Source of the DNA: Siphonodentalium dalli
Lineage: Eukaryota > Mollusca > Scaphopoda > Gadilida > Siphonodentaliidae
Length of the DNA stretch: 64,000 nucleotides
Direction of reading: 5' to 3'
NCBI GenBank assembly: GCA_032622095.1
Contig: CP136066.1
Location: 189,382,716 to 189,446,715, forward strand
Each line of letters starts with the position of its first letter. The first letter of the stretch is position 1. The notes under the pieces are model-generated. The model was not told where the DNA came from. It was given only the letters and a program-made list of their open reading frames with translations, and did not search any database. Below are positions 34,240 through 48,800 of the stretch, one piece after another. Position numbers and translations under genes: made by a program.

Positions 34240-34707
34240 AATTATAGGCTGACGATGTCCACCTTTCTCGATGGCGAGTTTATGATCACAAATATGGAGT
34301 TCTGTAAATAGTGTTTGTTAAGTAATTATCTAAGACATAATCATTTTTAAACAACCTATGCGATCTGAGTTTATTTTTCTGTCCTTATCGTATAGTGTCA
34401 CCAAATGCATGATAATATACGTGAATTGCAATTCATACAAGTATTATTTGGAGTGCCGTGGCCAATGGCGTCGGTCTACCCGGCACCTCTGAATGTGGCA
34501 GAATTCCACCAATGATGGCTAAATAAATAATTATTAACTACTTCACTTTCATTTTCAAATTAAATTAATATTTAAATTTATATTTATAAATAGATTCCAG
34601 TGAATAAACAAATATATCTAAAATGCATGGATAGAACTTGATAGAACTCGATATGCAACAGTCAATTTTCTAATAACAAGCTTTGGAGTATGTTTTGGTT
34701 GAATATA
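34240..34707. other. No feature recognised
   Basis: AT-rich spacer between the hairpin cluster and MITE-2. Confidence 0.5.
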
Positions 34708-35111
34708 TTAAAGATGCATAATCCGAATTAGCGCTCGCAATTTCCTATTTCCTTGGCTTCGGGGGTTAAAAATATTTGATTCGAGTCGAGGAACCCACCC
34801 ATCAAAGCTCACAGTGATCAGATATCGATGTTTGAAATCTATTATTTTTCACCACCGCTAATTTTAGGTGTCCCAGTAAACAGTCGACGAGAATACTTTC
34901 TTTGATCAAATTGCGGATGAAGATGGATAACTCTAAAATCAAGGGGCTTTTTTGTGTCAGATATTTGACAAACCGGCAAAATTTCGTTGAACAAAATGTT
35001 GATAAATAACAGGTTTTGGGCAATTTTATACTATAGTTGGTTAGCATTATTTTTGGGCAATTACTCGATCCTGATAATTGAAGACCATCGAATCGGATTG
35101 AGTACCTTTAA
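34708..35111. repeat. MITE-2 copy
   Basis: TTAAAGATGCATAATCCGAA to GGATTGAGTACCTTTAA. Internally very close to 17464-17906 (GCGGATGAAGATGGATAACT). Non-coding. Confidence 0.85.
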
Positions 35112-35317
35112 GTTCAAATTAGTGGGAAATTGGCCGATTTATTAACGTAAAATAGTCCGCCCAATTACTCCTTGAATAAAATAGATTTGTCAGAAGTTCG
35201 ACAATAAAACATGAATGGAAATGACACGTGGTGGCAGCCATTTTTGTGTATTTTCCTATTCCAAAAATATACACTAGCATATAATCACACACCCCCTGCA
35301 TTCACAATTAGCTTCCG

Positions 35318-35395
35318 TAAGAATCAGTACAAATCGCATTACGGTTACACGAACGTTTCCGACCTTCTTTAGGCAATAACTGAAGTTGTTTTATG
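35318..35395 (+). other. Duplicate of a possible C-terminal coding segment
   Basis: Encodes KNQYKSHYGYTNVSDLL and stop, matching the end of the frame at 36077-36298 with one amino-acid change (R to H) and a silent one. The flank TTTAGGCAATAACTGAAGTT is also shared. Could be a duplicated terminal exon or a repeat. Confidence 0.3.
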
Positions 35396-36076
35396 GTTTA
35401 TGCCATTATGGCAAAGGGGATGTCAAGGCCTAGTAACTACAAACTGGGTGGACAGCACCACACCGACCCACCGGAGTAGCAGGAAAATACTAGTATGAAG
35501 GATCGACTGGTAACCGAGAGTGACCCCTCGGCTATCTACAGGTCAACAAAGGATACAGGATAGTATAACGGCCGATCATTCTGTCGTCATATATGAAAAT
35601 TTTCACGTGATATGTGTATAAAACAAATGTATGCACACCATGACGGAAAAGGAACATAGCACCAATATTTATCAGGGATATGGGAATATCTTATTGTTAT
35701 GCTGCCCAAATTGTAGTACAGGTACATGTTACCCCGTACACCGTGATATGAAATTTACGAGGCATGATTCGGGAAGTGATTTAGTCAACGCTCTTCATTT
35801 TGTATCAAGCTATGGTATTGTGTTATTAATAGCTGTGTAGCTTAAAAATTATAATTTCTTATCTGATCCACTAAGCTATAATATTTTATAGTGTATATAG
35901 TCCCTGAGTTCCCGCTAATTAGGGGAGTTGGCTATACTAACATAGGGTGATAACAGTCAATGGTATATAGTAGTCAACAATAGGTACAGATACATATATG
36001 GTTTATTGTTTAAAGAAAAGTAAAATTTACAGTGATTCTGATCTGTGAATGTCGCTAAGCATTTTGAGAGTGCACA

Positions 36077-36298
36077 GTGAAATGTTTCAGAGAAAGATTT
36101 ACTACGACCAGGCCGAAATATGTCACAATTACAAAGTTGGGTATGCCAGAAAATAAAAGTGGACTACGGTGGTCATCGGAAGCGCGCATGAGTTATATAA
36201 TGGACGAAATGAGTCCATTATTATATGAGATGGTTTCGACGAGTAAGAATCAGTACAAATCGCGATACGGTTATACGAACGTTTCCGACCTTCTTTAG
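36077..36298 (+). other. Possible terminal exon, unknown product
   Basis: A 73-codon frame ending KNQYKSRYGYTNVSDLL. Only the last part is duplicated at 35318-35395. I recognise no family. Support is the preserved reading between two diverged copies, which is weak because the copies are short. Confidence 0.3.
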
Positions 36299-37069
36299 GC
36301 AATAACTGAAGTTGACACCTCATTAACAAGCGATGGACACTTATACGTGTGTTGGAATGTGAACAGTATGATGTTACATGCAACTCAACCAAAAAGGTAT
36401 AGCAAATGAGCCATGCATCAGTGTTTGCCAGCTCTGGACTATGATTGCTGTGATTCCAGTCCCCATTCGATAATTCGGTCACCATTTGTGGGAGAGCTCA
36501 TTAGTCTAATATATAGACTGCTGCTTTCTTTCGAAAATATAGAGGAAAAAAAGAATGTTGAAATATAGAGCAAATTATGGCATATATAGGTAGGTACCTG
36601 GTCTTGCATGCAAGCTACCGCACTGCCAAATTTGAACCACACTATTAGACTCATGGCGATTTCTACATGAATATCTAATGTTGGTAATAATTGGAGGTAA
36701 AATTTTTTATCCCGGCATGATATGTACAGAAATATGAACCAATAGTGCTGATTTTGAATAAATATAGCGAGGGATGTTAATATCAGACTCTGTATATATC
36801 TACATATATGCATAAATGTGGACATACATAATGCATGATAAAGATGATGATGATGTTGTTGATGATGATGAAATTCCGACACTGACAATGATGATGAGGG
36901 TGATGATGATGATGTATATTCGTTTCACATGACATGCATGCATTAAAGCTATGGCACTCTTTGTTCGCACTGTCGTATATATCACCGTGTTGATGCTCAG
37001 TCTATGCAATATTTATTATTTTGATAGATACGTAGTGGTCATATATAGGCGATATATCTACTTTAGTCG
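36299..37069. other. No gene; GAT microsatellite
   Basis: (GAT)n-rich tract at 36841-36916. Otherwise AT-rich and unassigned. Confidence 0.6.
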
Positions 37070-37930
37070 CGAACATAGCTGCACCAAAATTTTGTTCATT
37101 TACTTTTGGTGCCCTACCTCCCCCACCCACAGCCCCTGCTCCGTCATTGACTCGAATAGGGCGACTTTGGTTACTTTAAAACACATCATTAGATTCCTGG
37201 TATATCATGGAGCTGACTATATATAACTTTGGTGAAAATCTGAGATAAAACATTATTATCATTATTAGTGCCCGCCCCTCTCCACCACTTACCGAAACGG
37301 CACCAATATGGCGTCTTTAAACCAAACGATTAAATTCCCCGTATCATGGAGAATAATATGTATAATTTTGATGGAAATCGGCGCTAAAATATATTGTTAT
37401 CAAATTTGGTCCCCTCCCTTCCCCATCACTGACTCGAGCGGCGCCACTTTTGACATCTTTAAACCACAAAATTAGACCCCTTATATCATGACGATGACTA
37501 TATATAAGATTGCTGGATATCGGCGACTAAACATATTCTTATAAAAATTAGTGCCCCCTCATCTCATACCCAAACGGAACCAAGTTGGTGTCTTTAAACT
37601 ACACGATTAGATTTCTCGTATTTATCGTATCATGGAGAAGAATATATATCAGTCTGGACAAACTGTCTGGTGGAAATCTGTGCTCAAAATATCAATGTTG
37701 GTGCCCCCCCCCCCGAGCACCACTAACTCGAACTGTGCCACTTTTGACACCTTTAAACCACGCCATTATAGTCCTTATATCGTGAAGATGATCTATGTTT
37801 GGTGGAAATCGGCGACCAAAAAAAATGTCATCGATAGTGTTGCCCCCCACCCCCTTTACTGTCCCTGACGCCAACATCGTCACTTTAGAAAAAATATCCC
37901 GTACCACTAATCTTCCTCATATTTAAAGTT
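37070..37930 (-). repeat. Hel-1-type internal repeat array, reverse orientation
   Basis: About five units of about 165 bp with GTGCC followed by C-rich runs, TTTAAACCACA.GATTAGA and TATCATGGAGA.GA. These are complements of the units in 16053-16983 and 50134-52823. Ends not found. Confidence 0.7.
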
Positions 37931-39170
37931 ACCCCTGTTAGACCCGCTGGAATCATAATATTATCTTGGGAGTATACTTAGAAAACTTTCTCGCATCAGA
38001 TTTTCTAAAAGTTAGAAAATACATTTCTTATACAAATTTAAATTCTAATTATGAGAATAATTTTCTTACTATTTTCTAAGAAAGGACCAATTATTTTTCT
38101 CATGATTTCTTAATATTAAGAAATATTTTCTTAACTATAGAAAGCCATTTTCTCAATATCTAGAAAACGGTATAAGAAGAAGATTTATAATTCATATTGT
38201 AAACAGTGAACGGGCTACGATATATAAGTGCAATCGATGATGATAATGTAGCATGCAAGTTGTAATTAAAGATGTATTCAAGGTTCCATACCTCCAGTTA
38301 CAACAAAAACATACATAATATAATTTAACACACATTTATGGTGCGTATACTACTGAAAGCAATATTGAAAACCAAATAAAACATATAAAACAGATGTATA
38401 TGTACCAAACAAAGTCCTTTTGTGATTGAAAAAATTTACGAAATATTTACTCATGCCCAAATAGAGTGATTCGCATGGCAATCCTCGTTTCAAATGTGTT
38501 ATTTCAATCACCAGAATATTAAAGTTGCTCTTTCCGATTTAACACCATAAAAATATGTCTGTTTATTTGGAATAATAACACATGTTTACACCAATAGGAA
38601 GCATTGATGGCCAGATGTCGAATTTAAATATAGAACGTTTAATATCTTTTGATTTTATGCCATCCTATGCTCGTTTCTTATAAAGAGCGCCCATGTTCAT
38701 TCTCCCAAAAAAATCGGTATATAACAAAGAGCGTTCTCAATTATGATATTTCTTTTGCCTATATATAGTAACCTGAAAATTCACGCAAACAATTTTGACT
38801 GATTAAATGTCAAATTGGACACTTTCTATACCATATAGTCATTGACGAGTAGTTCCCTTAAAACGTTGATCTTAGTATCTGAACATTTCCCACCATTTAG
38901 TATGAATAATTATGCTCTTGTATTATCCGTTTTTCTGCCCGTTGTCTGCTTTTATTACCTGAACACCACTCCAAATGAACAACAGACCATTCCGATGTAT
39001 ATGTTTTGTAACTGAATGGGAGAATCCATTTAGTATAGAAAGGTTAAAAACTGGCATTTCTGCTTCCAACAGAATTATGACAGTCTGTGGAGATACCATT
39101 CTTCTCAAACTCTTGTGCCAGATCTATACTTGGCAACGACACGAGAGCAGTTTCTGCGAACTCTTCTCCG
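37931..39170. other. Unassigned; TTTTCTAA-rich patch at 37980-38170
   Basis: Short palindromic words (TTTTCTAAAAGTTAGAAAA) occur in the first 200 bp. The rest shows no repeat or frame of note. This is downstream of the receptor gene, so any long 3' UTR would lie here. Confidence 0.45.
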
Positions 39171-39503
39171 TTAAAGGGGTACTGTATACTAAATTCGGCC
39201 ATTTATGGGACTATCTCCTTTTATACTCAACAGACTATATGCAACAAATGAATGAATTTGAGCCACGGTTGAGTGCAAAATACCCCCATTTACTGGTAAT
39301 TATAATGAAAATGAATTTATGGCTGAGTCATAAATTCATTTTCATTATAATTACCATGTGTTGTTTGCATCGTTCATAGAGCACATGATCATATTTTGCA
39401 CTAATCCATGGCTCAAATTCATTCATTTGTTGCATATATTCTGTTGAATATAAAATAGGATGGTCCCATAAATGGCCGGATTTAGTGCACAGTACCCCTT
39501 TAA
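39171..39503. repeat. MITE-1, full foldback copy abutting the receptor stop codon
   Basis: Ends are TTAAAGGGGTACTGTATACT and, reversed, TTAAAGGGGTACTGTGCACT; arms are about 150 bp around GCTGAGTCATAAATTC. It lies only 8 bp after the receptor stop, so the 3' UTR begins in a MITE. Partial copies: 16984-17116, 42823-42906, 48818-49075. Confidence 0.9.
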
Positions 39504-39511
39504 GTTTTTTC

Positions 39512-39846
39512 TCAGTAATTTGAATAAAGTACACAAAGTGCAACTACGGTGGATATTGTGTTCAACAATAGGAATAGCACGAATTGAAATGAATCGAGGG
39601 CACTTGCGAGTCTTGGCCACTCGATGTCTGTACAGTCACAGGGCTCACACTTCTTTGGTGTACCATCCTTCGACTCCACGAAGTGTGGCGCTACCTTGTT
39701 CCTCTTGAACATAATTGCCTCCAGGAACATTGTGAGTTTGATTTTCCATCCCTTCACTGACCCCTCCCGTTTGTAGATTTCGATGTTTTTCATTGACCCG
39801 ACTACACAGAAGAAACTTATGGCCGTCAATGCGATCACGTGATAAC
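39512..39846 (-). CDS. Receptor exon 7: TM3, short loop, TM4, stop
   Basis: Acceptor TTAACTTTCAG. The first bases GT complete a Gly codon from exon 6. Encodes YHVIALTAISFFCVVGSM (TM3), a basic loop with KKCEPCDC, then EWPRLASALDSFQFVLFLLL (TM4) and ends LYSNY plus TGA. The M3-M4 loop is about 60 residues, far shorter than in most nicotinic subunits. Confidence 0.92.
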
Positions 39847-42800
39847 CTGAAAGTTAAGGAAGAAACAATGTTTCTCAGGAAATTATGCTTTAGCTTTCCT
39901 CGGGCGAAAATGGAATCCACCAAACTTTCAAACTTAACATGCGACTTGTGCTTGTTTTGCATACTATTATGGAATTTCCAACTATTGAATTTTTTGTACC
40001 GAAGTGAAACACCACACCGCTGTCGCCAAGTTGCTGCACTCTTGTATATACGTACCTTCCAAACCAAGCGATATGAGAAAGTAGTCACGTTATTTGGAAA
40101 TAGATAGTACATATGTTATAATTTAATAGTACATGCATATATGGGGTGGAAAAGTGATTATGTTTTTTTTGTTGCAAATCGGATAAGCCCACCCATATGA
40201 AGTTTTATAGAGTTGTGGATTTGGTTTGGTTCATGGGACTGTGATGTATAGCCTCGATAACACAACATCTGTTGGAAATTTCAAACCACATAATTAGGTT
40301 GTAATTGTTCTCATTGTCTGATCTTCGAACCATATAGTGGGGGTTTGTTGTTTTTCAATATTTAGTTCAAATCTTGGTCTGAAATTGCTGTAGCTATATA
40401 TATAGGATTGGAAGTTGTTGAACGTTTGAGGTATCAGGTGGAAATTTCCAACAGTTGCATGGAACGTTTGAGGTACCATGCATGCAGCCGTATATAATTC
40501 CATACCCAAGAGGGGTGCAAATGGTATTGTACAAACATGGGGGTTTGGTCTGGTTCAAGTGGGGGTGCACTGCAGTTGGAAATGTCAAGGTGGGCATCCA
40601 TGAAAGGAGACCATCTAGCTACGTCCCTGGCAAAGTGAGTTCGCACTTACATGAAAATGCCTCGGTCAGCAGGAACTCTTGTCTTTGTGGCTTAATTTGC
40701 TATAGAGATTTAAATGACTTTCGTTCTCGTATACGATCGCGTTCATCGACAGAATACCTTCGCAATCTCCTGTGTCGGGAGCTTCTTGAATGACGCATGT
40801 GAGCAGAACGGCCATATTGGAAATGAATGGCAAATCATTAGGGGCGTGCGAACATTGAGCATAGCCAAGTTCGCCAGCCTCTGTCCATAATTTACCGGCG
40901 AGTGGTGCGGAACAGCGTCGGAATAATCAACAAGATGTTACTGAAAGATATTGGTTTATTTATTAACGCCCTCGGGTGTATACTGTCCTAGATATTCTAG
41001 ACAGCTATGGTTCGCTGGGCGTCCTCGGGTGTATACTGTCCTAGAGATTCTAGACAGCTATGGTTCGCTGGACATTTTATTTATAGATAATGGGTTTTTC
41101 CGGTTGTGACAATTTGCAGTAGGTCCCTATTTGCGGAGGTATATTTGCCGAGATCCCCGAATTCGCGGAGATCCCCTAAAATGGTCGAAATATGTTGATT
41201 TTAATGAGGGAACGGGTGTGTATATGTCAATTGATACGTATTTTAAACAAATAACGACACGATCATCATAATAGTGATTTGTTCTATCAATCATATCATC
41301 ATCATCATCATCATCATCATAATACGGAACAAGTCTTGCGACTTTTCGTCCCAATAACATTATTTGCAACTCGTATTCTATATAATAGAAGAATGAGTCT
41401 ATGTATATTTTGAATTGATCGAGTGTTGGGGCCCCAACAGCGAAGTCTGGCAGAGAGTTCCAGCTATTTACCACCCTCTGCGTGAAGAAATATTTTCCTA
41501 TGGCCTTGTTAACAATGGGCATCTGTAGCTTTTTATTATGTCCTCTTGTTCTTCCTGATGAATGTCTTTCTAATAGATCACAGGCATTGATATTGTAACA
41601 ACAGTTTATATACCTCGATTAGATCTCCTCTAAATATTCCATATTTTAAAGACATCAGATTGAGTCTTATCATTCGGTCTCGGTAGCATAGAGTTTTGAC
41701 TAGACGAACTTTTAGTTTCGTTGCTTTTCTTTGTATTTCTCTAACACAATGCTTTGATATTTGTGATGTGGGCTCCATGCAGAGTTACAGTATTCGATGA
41801 TAGGTCTGACCATGCTTATGTAGAGCGATTAGAAAGTGTCGATATCCAAGTTCGTGAAAGTTCTGTTGACTATGCCGATAATTTGAGAAGCTTTATTGTT
41901 TTAGGATATTGTAGGAAGGCTAATCTGGCCGTGTCAAATTGAGCTATAGCGATGGGATATCTCGCATGACAACACATTTCGGGTTTTCGTGGGGTCTGTA
42001 TTCGCTGGATGTCTTATAGTTGCAGTATGTAACTATTATGACCGCGTTAATTGCTTTTGTTGTTTAGGTATGAACAATGGCTGGGCCATGGACTCTTGGC
42101 GGGAACACACTGCCTCCGATTTTTGATCCGCATTTAGAAGCATTCTGGTGTGGTGAATAAGAAACCTGCAGTAATAAGCCGTAGTTTTTTGTAATAATTT
42201 TAAGGATTAGTTGTTTTAACGGAATTCATGTAACCAATATATTTTATATTATAATTTATATTTATGGCGTTACCATTTCTGATTATGGTTTTCTTGTTAA
42301 CAGTGGAACAGCCTTTTAGGAATTGTTCACCGTCAGTGATGATCGCGGTGCAACTGGTTTTAAAAATCACCAGCGCATCACCCCTGATGTCCTCCGCTAC
42401 AAAATAACCACGATTTCACCTGGGAACAAATTCTAATTTGCCTCAAAATTCTTAATTCATGGATTACTAACTATTTTTCGTATAAACCAATTCAAAAATG
42501 TCCAAGGTGCCTCATTATGTTTATTGTAATTTTAAAGGATATAACATTATGCCGAATACAAGAATTCTCTGCATTGAAACATCGACCGAGTACTAAGCTG
42601 CATGGATAATTAGAAAGACCGATGGAGGAATGGCTGGCTATAGTACATGTATGGAGGATTAAGGGTTATGGTCATGTCACCTTATTTAGGAAATAATTCT
42701 GGTTTAGATTAAGTTTATTAAGTTATATCCGAAAAGTTTGAATTCAAATTATATAACGCGCGTATATTGCGCGTTATAGTAATTTTGTCTTCAAACTTTT

Positions 42801-45800
42801 CGGTTATAACTCATAACCTTAAACGGGTACTGTACACTAAATCCGACCATTTATGAAACCATCTCCTTTTATACTCAACAGAATACATGCAACAAATGAA
42901 TGAATTTTTTATATATAACTTTTAATTGAAGAGAGTAAGAGGTAGAACGGAAATATAATTCTTAAAGGAAAATGCGCGATTCTGATGAGTATATATATCA
43001 AGAATCGGATGCCTTTTGTTTATTTATACAGCGCTTTCTATTAGGAACCAGTTTTTCTCAAATTCTACAATCTTCATATTACAACGAGCATTGAATTCGT
43101 CAAACCGATACCTGTATTGGAGGGCTGCTATAAAAGCATTGACGACAGCATGTCTGGGTTGAATTTAGTTCGACATAGGTATTGTTTGTAAAGAAGCCAA
43201 AACAAATATATATAGGTGGTATAATTTTGTTCCGTTGGTGGAGAACCTAGAATAATTATTCGTTTGGAAGTTATAGTTCCATCCATAGTATTAGTATAGG
43301 TTATTTTGGTTGACCAAGCGTTACGCTCACGTAGGAATCGTTGTACACATGCGCAGTCCCAGATTATATAAGAGATGTTCTCATTATTATTTCTACATCC
43401 ATTACACTGGTCATACTTTTATTATTTTAAGAAACGTGTTAGTTAATGATATCCTGGAATTAATCCTCAATTGTAACCACTGAAGCTTTGTATCATGCGT
43501 CGCGGAGAAAGGAAAGGTAAGCGGTTAAATGTTGTCCAGTCTATTTCTGGCTCTCCAAGTTCAATTTTCAATTTGCTTTGGAGCTTGGGGAAAAAATTCA
43601 GACTATTCAAAATGTTGTAGAAGTTTTGCCCACCCAATGAATTTCGCATAGGGGAACCATATTTCTGGGTTGTGTGGGATTACTACAACGAGTTGAGGTT
43701 TTCGTATATTTTTTGGCTAATGAATTAATTTGTCTGCGAACTGCGTTCAAAGTATTGAAGTCAGTGGATATATACGTTAAAAGACGTGGAAAGACTTTCG
43801 GGTGTGTGAAATTTACCAGTTGTATGTATCAAGTAATTGAAAAAAATATACCATGTCTTCTCCAAGTAGCGAAGTTGATCATTTTGTCGTGTACCTTTAT
43901 AAAACATTCAAGAACTTATACATATTTTGGAAAACAATTAGGCCTAATAATGACTGGGCTGGTATTTGCTAAACGATGTGAATACCAAATAGCCATCTTG
44001 ATTATAGTCTTATACCGCCAGTATTACAATTATAATATTTCACAAGATATGTTATTTTTAGAACAAAATAGCGGTTCTTTTACTTAGCATGATCAGTTTT
44101 CCTTAATGGCTTCATAGCAACTCGGCGGGACCACCAGCATTATATCACATTAGCAGGATTAGTTTTCCCTAATGGCTTCATAGCAACTCAGCGGGACCAC
44201 CAGCATTATATCACATTAGCAGGATCAGTTTTCCTTAATGGCATCATAGCAACTCAGCGGGACCACCAGCATTATATCACATTAGCAGGATCAGTTTTCC
44301 CTAATGGCATCATAGCAACTCAGCGGACCACCAGCATCATATCACATTAGCAGGATCAGTTTTCCCTAATGGCATCATAACAACTCAGCGGGACCACCAG
44401 CATTATATCACATTAGCAGGATCAGTTTTCCTTAATGGCTTCATAGCAACTCAGCGGGACCACCATCATTATATCACATTAGCAGGATCAGTTTTCCCTA
44501 ATGGCATCATAACAACTCAGCGGGACCACCAGCATTATATCACATTAGCAGGATCAGTTTTCCTTAATGGCTTCATAGCAACTCAGCGGGACCACCATCA
44601 TTATATCACATTAGCAGGATCAGTTTTCCCTAATGGCACCATAGCAACTCAGCGGGATCGACCACCAGCATTATATCACATTAGCAGGATCAGTTTTCCC
44701 TAATGGCATCATAGCAACTCAGCGGGACCACCAGCAATATATCACATTAGCAGGATCAGTTTTCCCTGATGGCATCATAGCAACTCAGCGAAACCACCAG
44801 CATTATATCACATTAGCAGGATCAGTTTTCCCTAATGGCATCATAACAACTCAGCGGGACCACCAGCATTATATCACATTAGCAGGACCACTTAACCGGG
44901 GGAGTATTATTACGCGCGCTGCGTGTATACTATTGTACAAATTCCTGTTTCGCCTGGGCGCTGCCATATATAGAGGTTCTACAACGAGTCCCCAGTTTAT
45001 AGCGGAATTTACAAAACGAGTCCAGTAAATTAGGTCTGGACCGAGCCTTTGGCGAGGTCCAGACCTAATTTACTGGACGAGTTTTGTAAATTCCGCTATA
45101 AACTGGGGACGAGTTGTAGATTCTATTTATTACATGATCCAGAACCTGACAAAACATACTTAAATCGACAAATGGGACGTGAAACTAAACATCGCTTCTA
45201 TAAGGCCTGCGGTGACGTATCACGTAACGTTGCGTTGTGTGCCCGCATAAATAAATAGTCCCAGATAAACAAAGACTCTTTGACGTATTTAATTGCGTAA
45301 TTTTAATGAATAAAATGTTCAATCTCTTCACTCCCGAATCTGAATCTATGATTATTCTCCGACGCTGAATGGCTGGTGCTGGTTCGCTCCTGTCGCAATT
45401 ATGCACGTGCACTTCAAAAGTGCCGCCATATACATTTCCGAAAAGCGAATTCGCTGTGCCGTGGACATTCATTTGATTGGTTGATGTGTTCGTGTTTGTC
45501 ATTGTTTTCATCACTGCGTGGATGTTTCTGGGAACACTTTCAACTCTAGCTGGTACTTCTGTTGACATAGTGTTAATTGAATTTTCTGGAGTTACCGATG
45601 ATTTTGTGCTTGATGACGACAGAACACGTGAGATTTGTTGATGTTGTTCTGAATTCAAACAGCTGTAGTTGTTAACAGACTGGATGTTTTTGTGACCGCT
45701 AATTTGTACAATATGGTTTGCCGGGATTTCAAAGTCATTTAATTTCTGGATCATATGCTTTCTTGCACTGTGGTTTGACAGGTGTTTTTCTGACGAGAAT

Positions 45801-48800
45801 CCGGCTGCTTTACACATTCGGCGCATCAATGATCCCAGTTTATTTACGCCAATTGGCTGACGATTGAACCACATTTCACCTGGGTTGGGTGTGCCTATTC
45901 CGGTGTGGGTTGCAAGATAGAACGGACGGTCAGCACCATTGAAATCCTTCGGACGTTTATCTCTGTAGATTTTGTAGATGTTAACAATACATATCAGTGG
46001 ATCGGTGTTATTAGCCCATAATTTTGGACGTATTCTGCGGATATCTCTTGGATTGGCACCGGTCCTGGTTTTGGTCTGACGTTCATTAAATTCCAGATAT
46101 GGAAGAGAATCAGCTGGTTCACACAATGTTACGTCACCCCAGCACATGTCTCGATGTTCTCCTGTACCACGCAGACCAAAATGAACTGTGAAGTAAAACC
46201 AGAGTGTATTTGTGATGGCCATGGGAAGGGACGATCCGAACTGCTCAGTTTCCCACAGAGCATCGATCTCTGCATCAGAAATGGGTTCTGACTTGTGTGG
46301 TGCGTTTCCCTTGCCATCACGTTTCAACGACTTTTGTTTGCATTTGAGGTCTTCACGAACCTGTAACGCTGGTAATGATCGAATAGCCATATTTCTGACG
46401 CCTCAATTGTCTGTCGAAGCTTGAAATAAATCCCCGAAGTGATGTAGGCTCATATTCGGACCCATCGGATTTGCGGACACCAATTAGGAATTTGCACAAC
46501 AACGGAGATAGTTCACCGTGTGGAATTAAGTGAATTTCCCGGACTGTGTTACCTGTGGTTTCAAGGTAAGTTTTGAACAGTTTTAGGTCACAAATTGTTT
46601 TATAGAGGGTGTTCTTGTTGCTTTGTTGAACCAAGAATTCATTTATGTCCGATTCACTAACCTCTGCGAACCTTGTATTTTGAAAACTTGAATTTGATGT
46701 GGAAGCGATTTCATCATCAGCAGGTGTACTTGTTGACATCGGCTCCGAGTCGGCTAACAGCGACAATCTTTCCGGCTCTATTTCAACTTCAAAGTCTATT
46801 CCATCCAATTTAACGGTGTAATATTCGCCATCTGCACCGATCCGATGACCAATTATTGTTCCCTGGCCCTCATTGTCAATATTTACATAAGAATTCGTTG
46901 GAAAAATATTTGAAGCCATACTTTTGAAACGTAGCGAACGGAATTTAATCAGACGATAAACCGGAAGTCAAAGGTCAAGTTGGCGCAACAATAATACTTT
47001 TGGGTACACCTGGCACTATTTCCTGTTATTAAACGAACGGTTAATATCAGAATTTATAGAATGGGTTTATTGAATAGAATAAGGGTAGGATCATGTAATA
47101 AATATGTTTATTACCTCCAGTTCTGAAGAGCATACATAGTGTTACACAGTATTCAAAAGTATCTATATCCGATAACACGTTCTATATATATATGCAATAA
47201 ATTAGGATATATACATTGAGAATTTCAATTTCGTTTATTTGCGTTTACATTATGTCAATAATGTTGATTTTTGGTTTGTGATAAGCTATGCCAATTACAA
47301 ACAACAGAAATGAAAATGATTCTATAATTACAATCATGGGTATATACCATATGATCTTGCGCGCGTTACCATTTCTGACTATGGTTTTCTTGTGTAGTAT
47401 ACATACCTACGAGTGGAAACGTCTCTGAAGAATATGGAAGATTGGCGGTTATTGACGTCAACATCAGGACCAAGGCCAGTAATACAGTGATAATGAATGA
47501 CATCTTCTCGCCGGCCTCTTGATGAAGATAAAAGACAAATGGAGACAGAAAGGAAATAAGCATCGTCGGCAGAAGAACGCTTAACACGTAAAATGATGGC
47601 TTCCTTCTCAAGCTTACAGATAACAACATCACCGAAGTTCTCGTCCCCGTAATCTTGACGTGGCTATCTATAAACTCCCACTCCGGATGGTCCAATCCTT
47701 GGTGTTTAATTAGACCACTCATCAGTTGGACCTCCTGTTGATAATCGAATGTATTAAAGACATATTATGGACTTATTCGGGTGCGTGAAGCTGATAAGTT
47801 AGAATGCAGTCGCTATGCCAACTGAAGGAATATGCCATTCTACTAACATCGTCGAAAATTTTAAGCATTTCGGCCGTACCACTCCATAGAAAACATCGTC
47901 AGATCTACGATCAATTGTAAATATTTTTACTACTCGATTCGGGACGCATCTATCGGCGATAAACTGACGAAAATGAATTCGCCATCAAGAGTCATTGCAT
48001 TTAATTAATATATAAGAATGACGGTGTGTGCTGTTCATTTTGATTCACTATTTATAAAAAAATACCACTTTGAACAAGAATATTCTCCATTTCTGTTTGA
48101 TTACCATACCGGAGTGTCTCACTTCACTCTCCAAGTTACCAAGCTGACTTCTAGTTACAACAACAACAACAACAACCGCAACATAAAACGTAATTTCAAA
48201 TAACTCTGTTTCACTGATTAAATTATGTTGAACACCAAATGTGACATGCACATATAGACAGAACACGCGCGTCTTAATCGAGAATCTTTTATCGAATGAG
48301 TTGCAGACGGCGCAAAGATCTATTTCACGAAAGCGGAGCTTGATGGAATGTAATTATGCGCCGTCCACAACGAGTTCGATAACAGATTTGAGATTTATAT
48401 TATATGATGCAATTTGTGTTCTATATTTATTCCACATACGAATTGTTGACATTACGCACGTCATCAACACTTTTGACGACAACGTCAAACGAAGTAATTC
48501 CGTCTTGTAATCAACGTGTTATATACAACAAATGGCTACGATTCCAGTGCTAACACATGCCTCGTACTAACAGGTGTGGAATAAAAACTAGACTTGTATA
48601 GCTTAACAGAATATGCATTACTGTACCACTCTAAAACGTCGAAAATATATGAAATAAATGAATGGCTATGCCAGAAATCTACCGTACATATCACAAGAAA
48701 AAACACCATATTTATAAGAAGATAGCTAGTGTCTTTAAAGTGCGTTCCAAATGTGTTATGTTATATAAAAACCGAATCATGTTTCTTAAAAGTAGCCTGG

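Noticed and set aside
44091-44890. CRISPR array
   Set aside because: Units are contiguous 66-bp near-identical repeats without unique spacers, in a eukaryotic intron.
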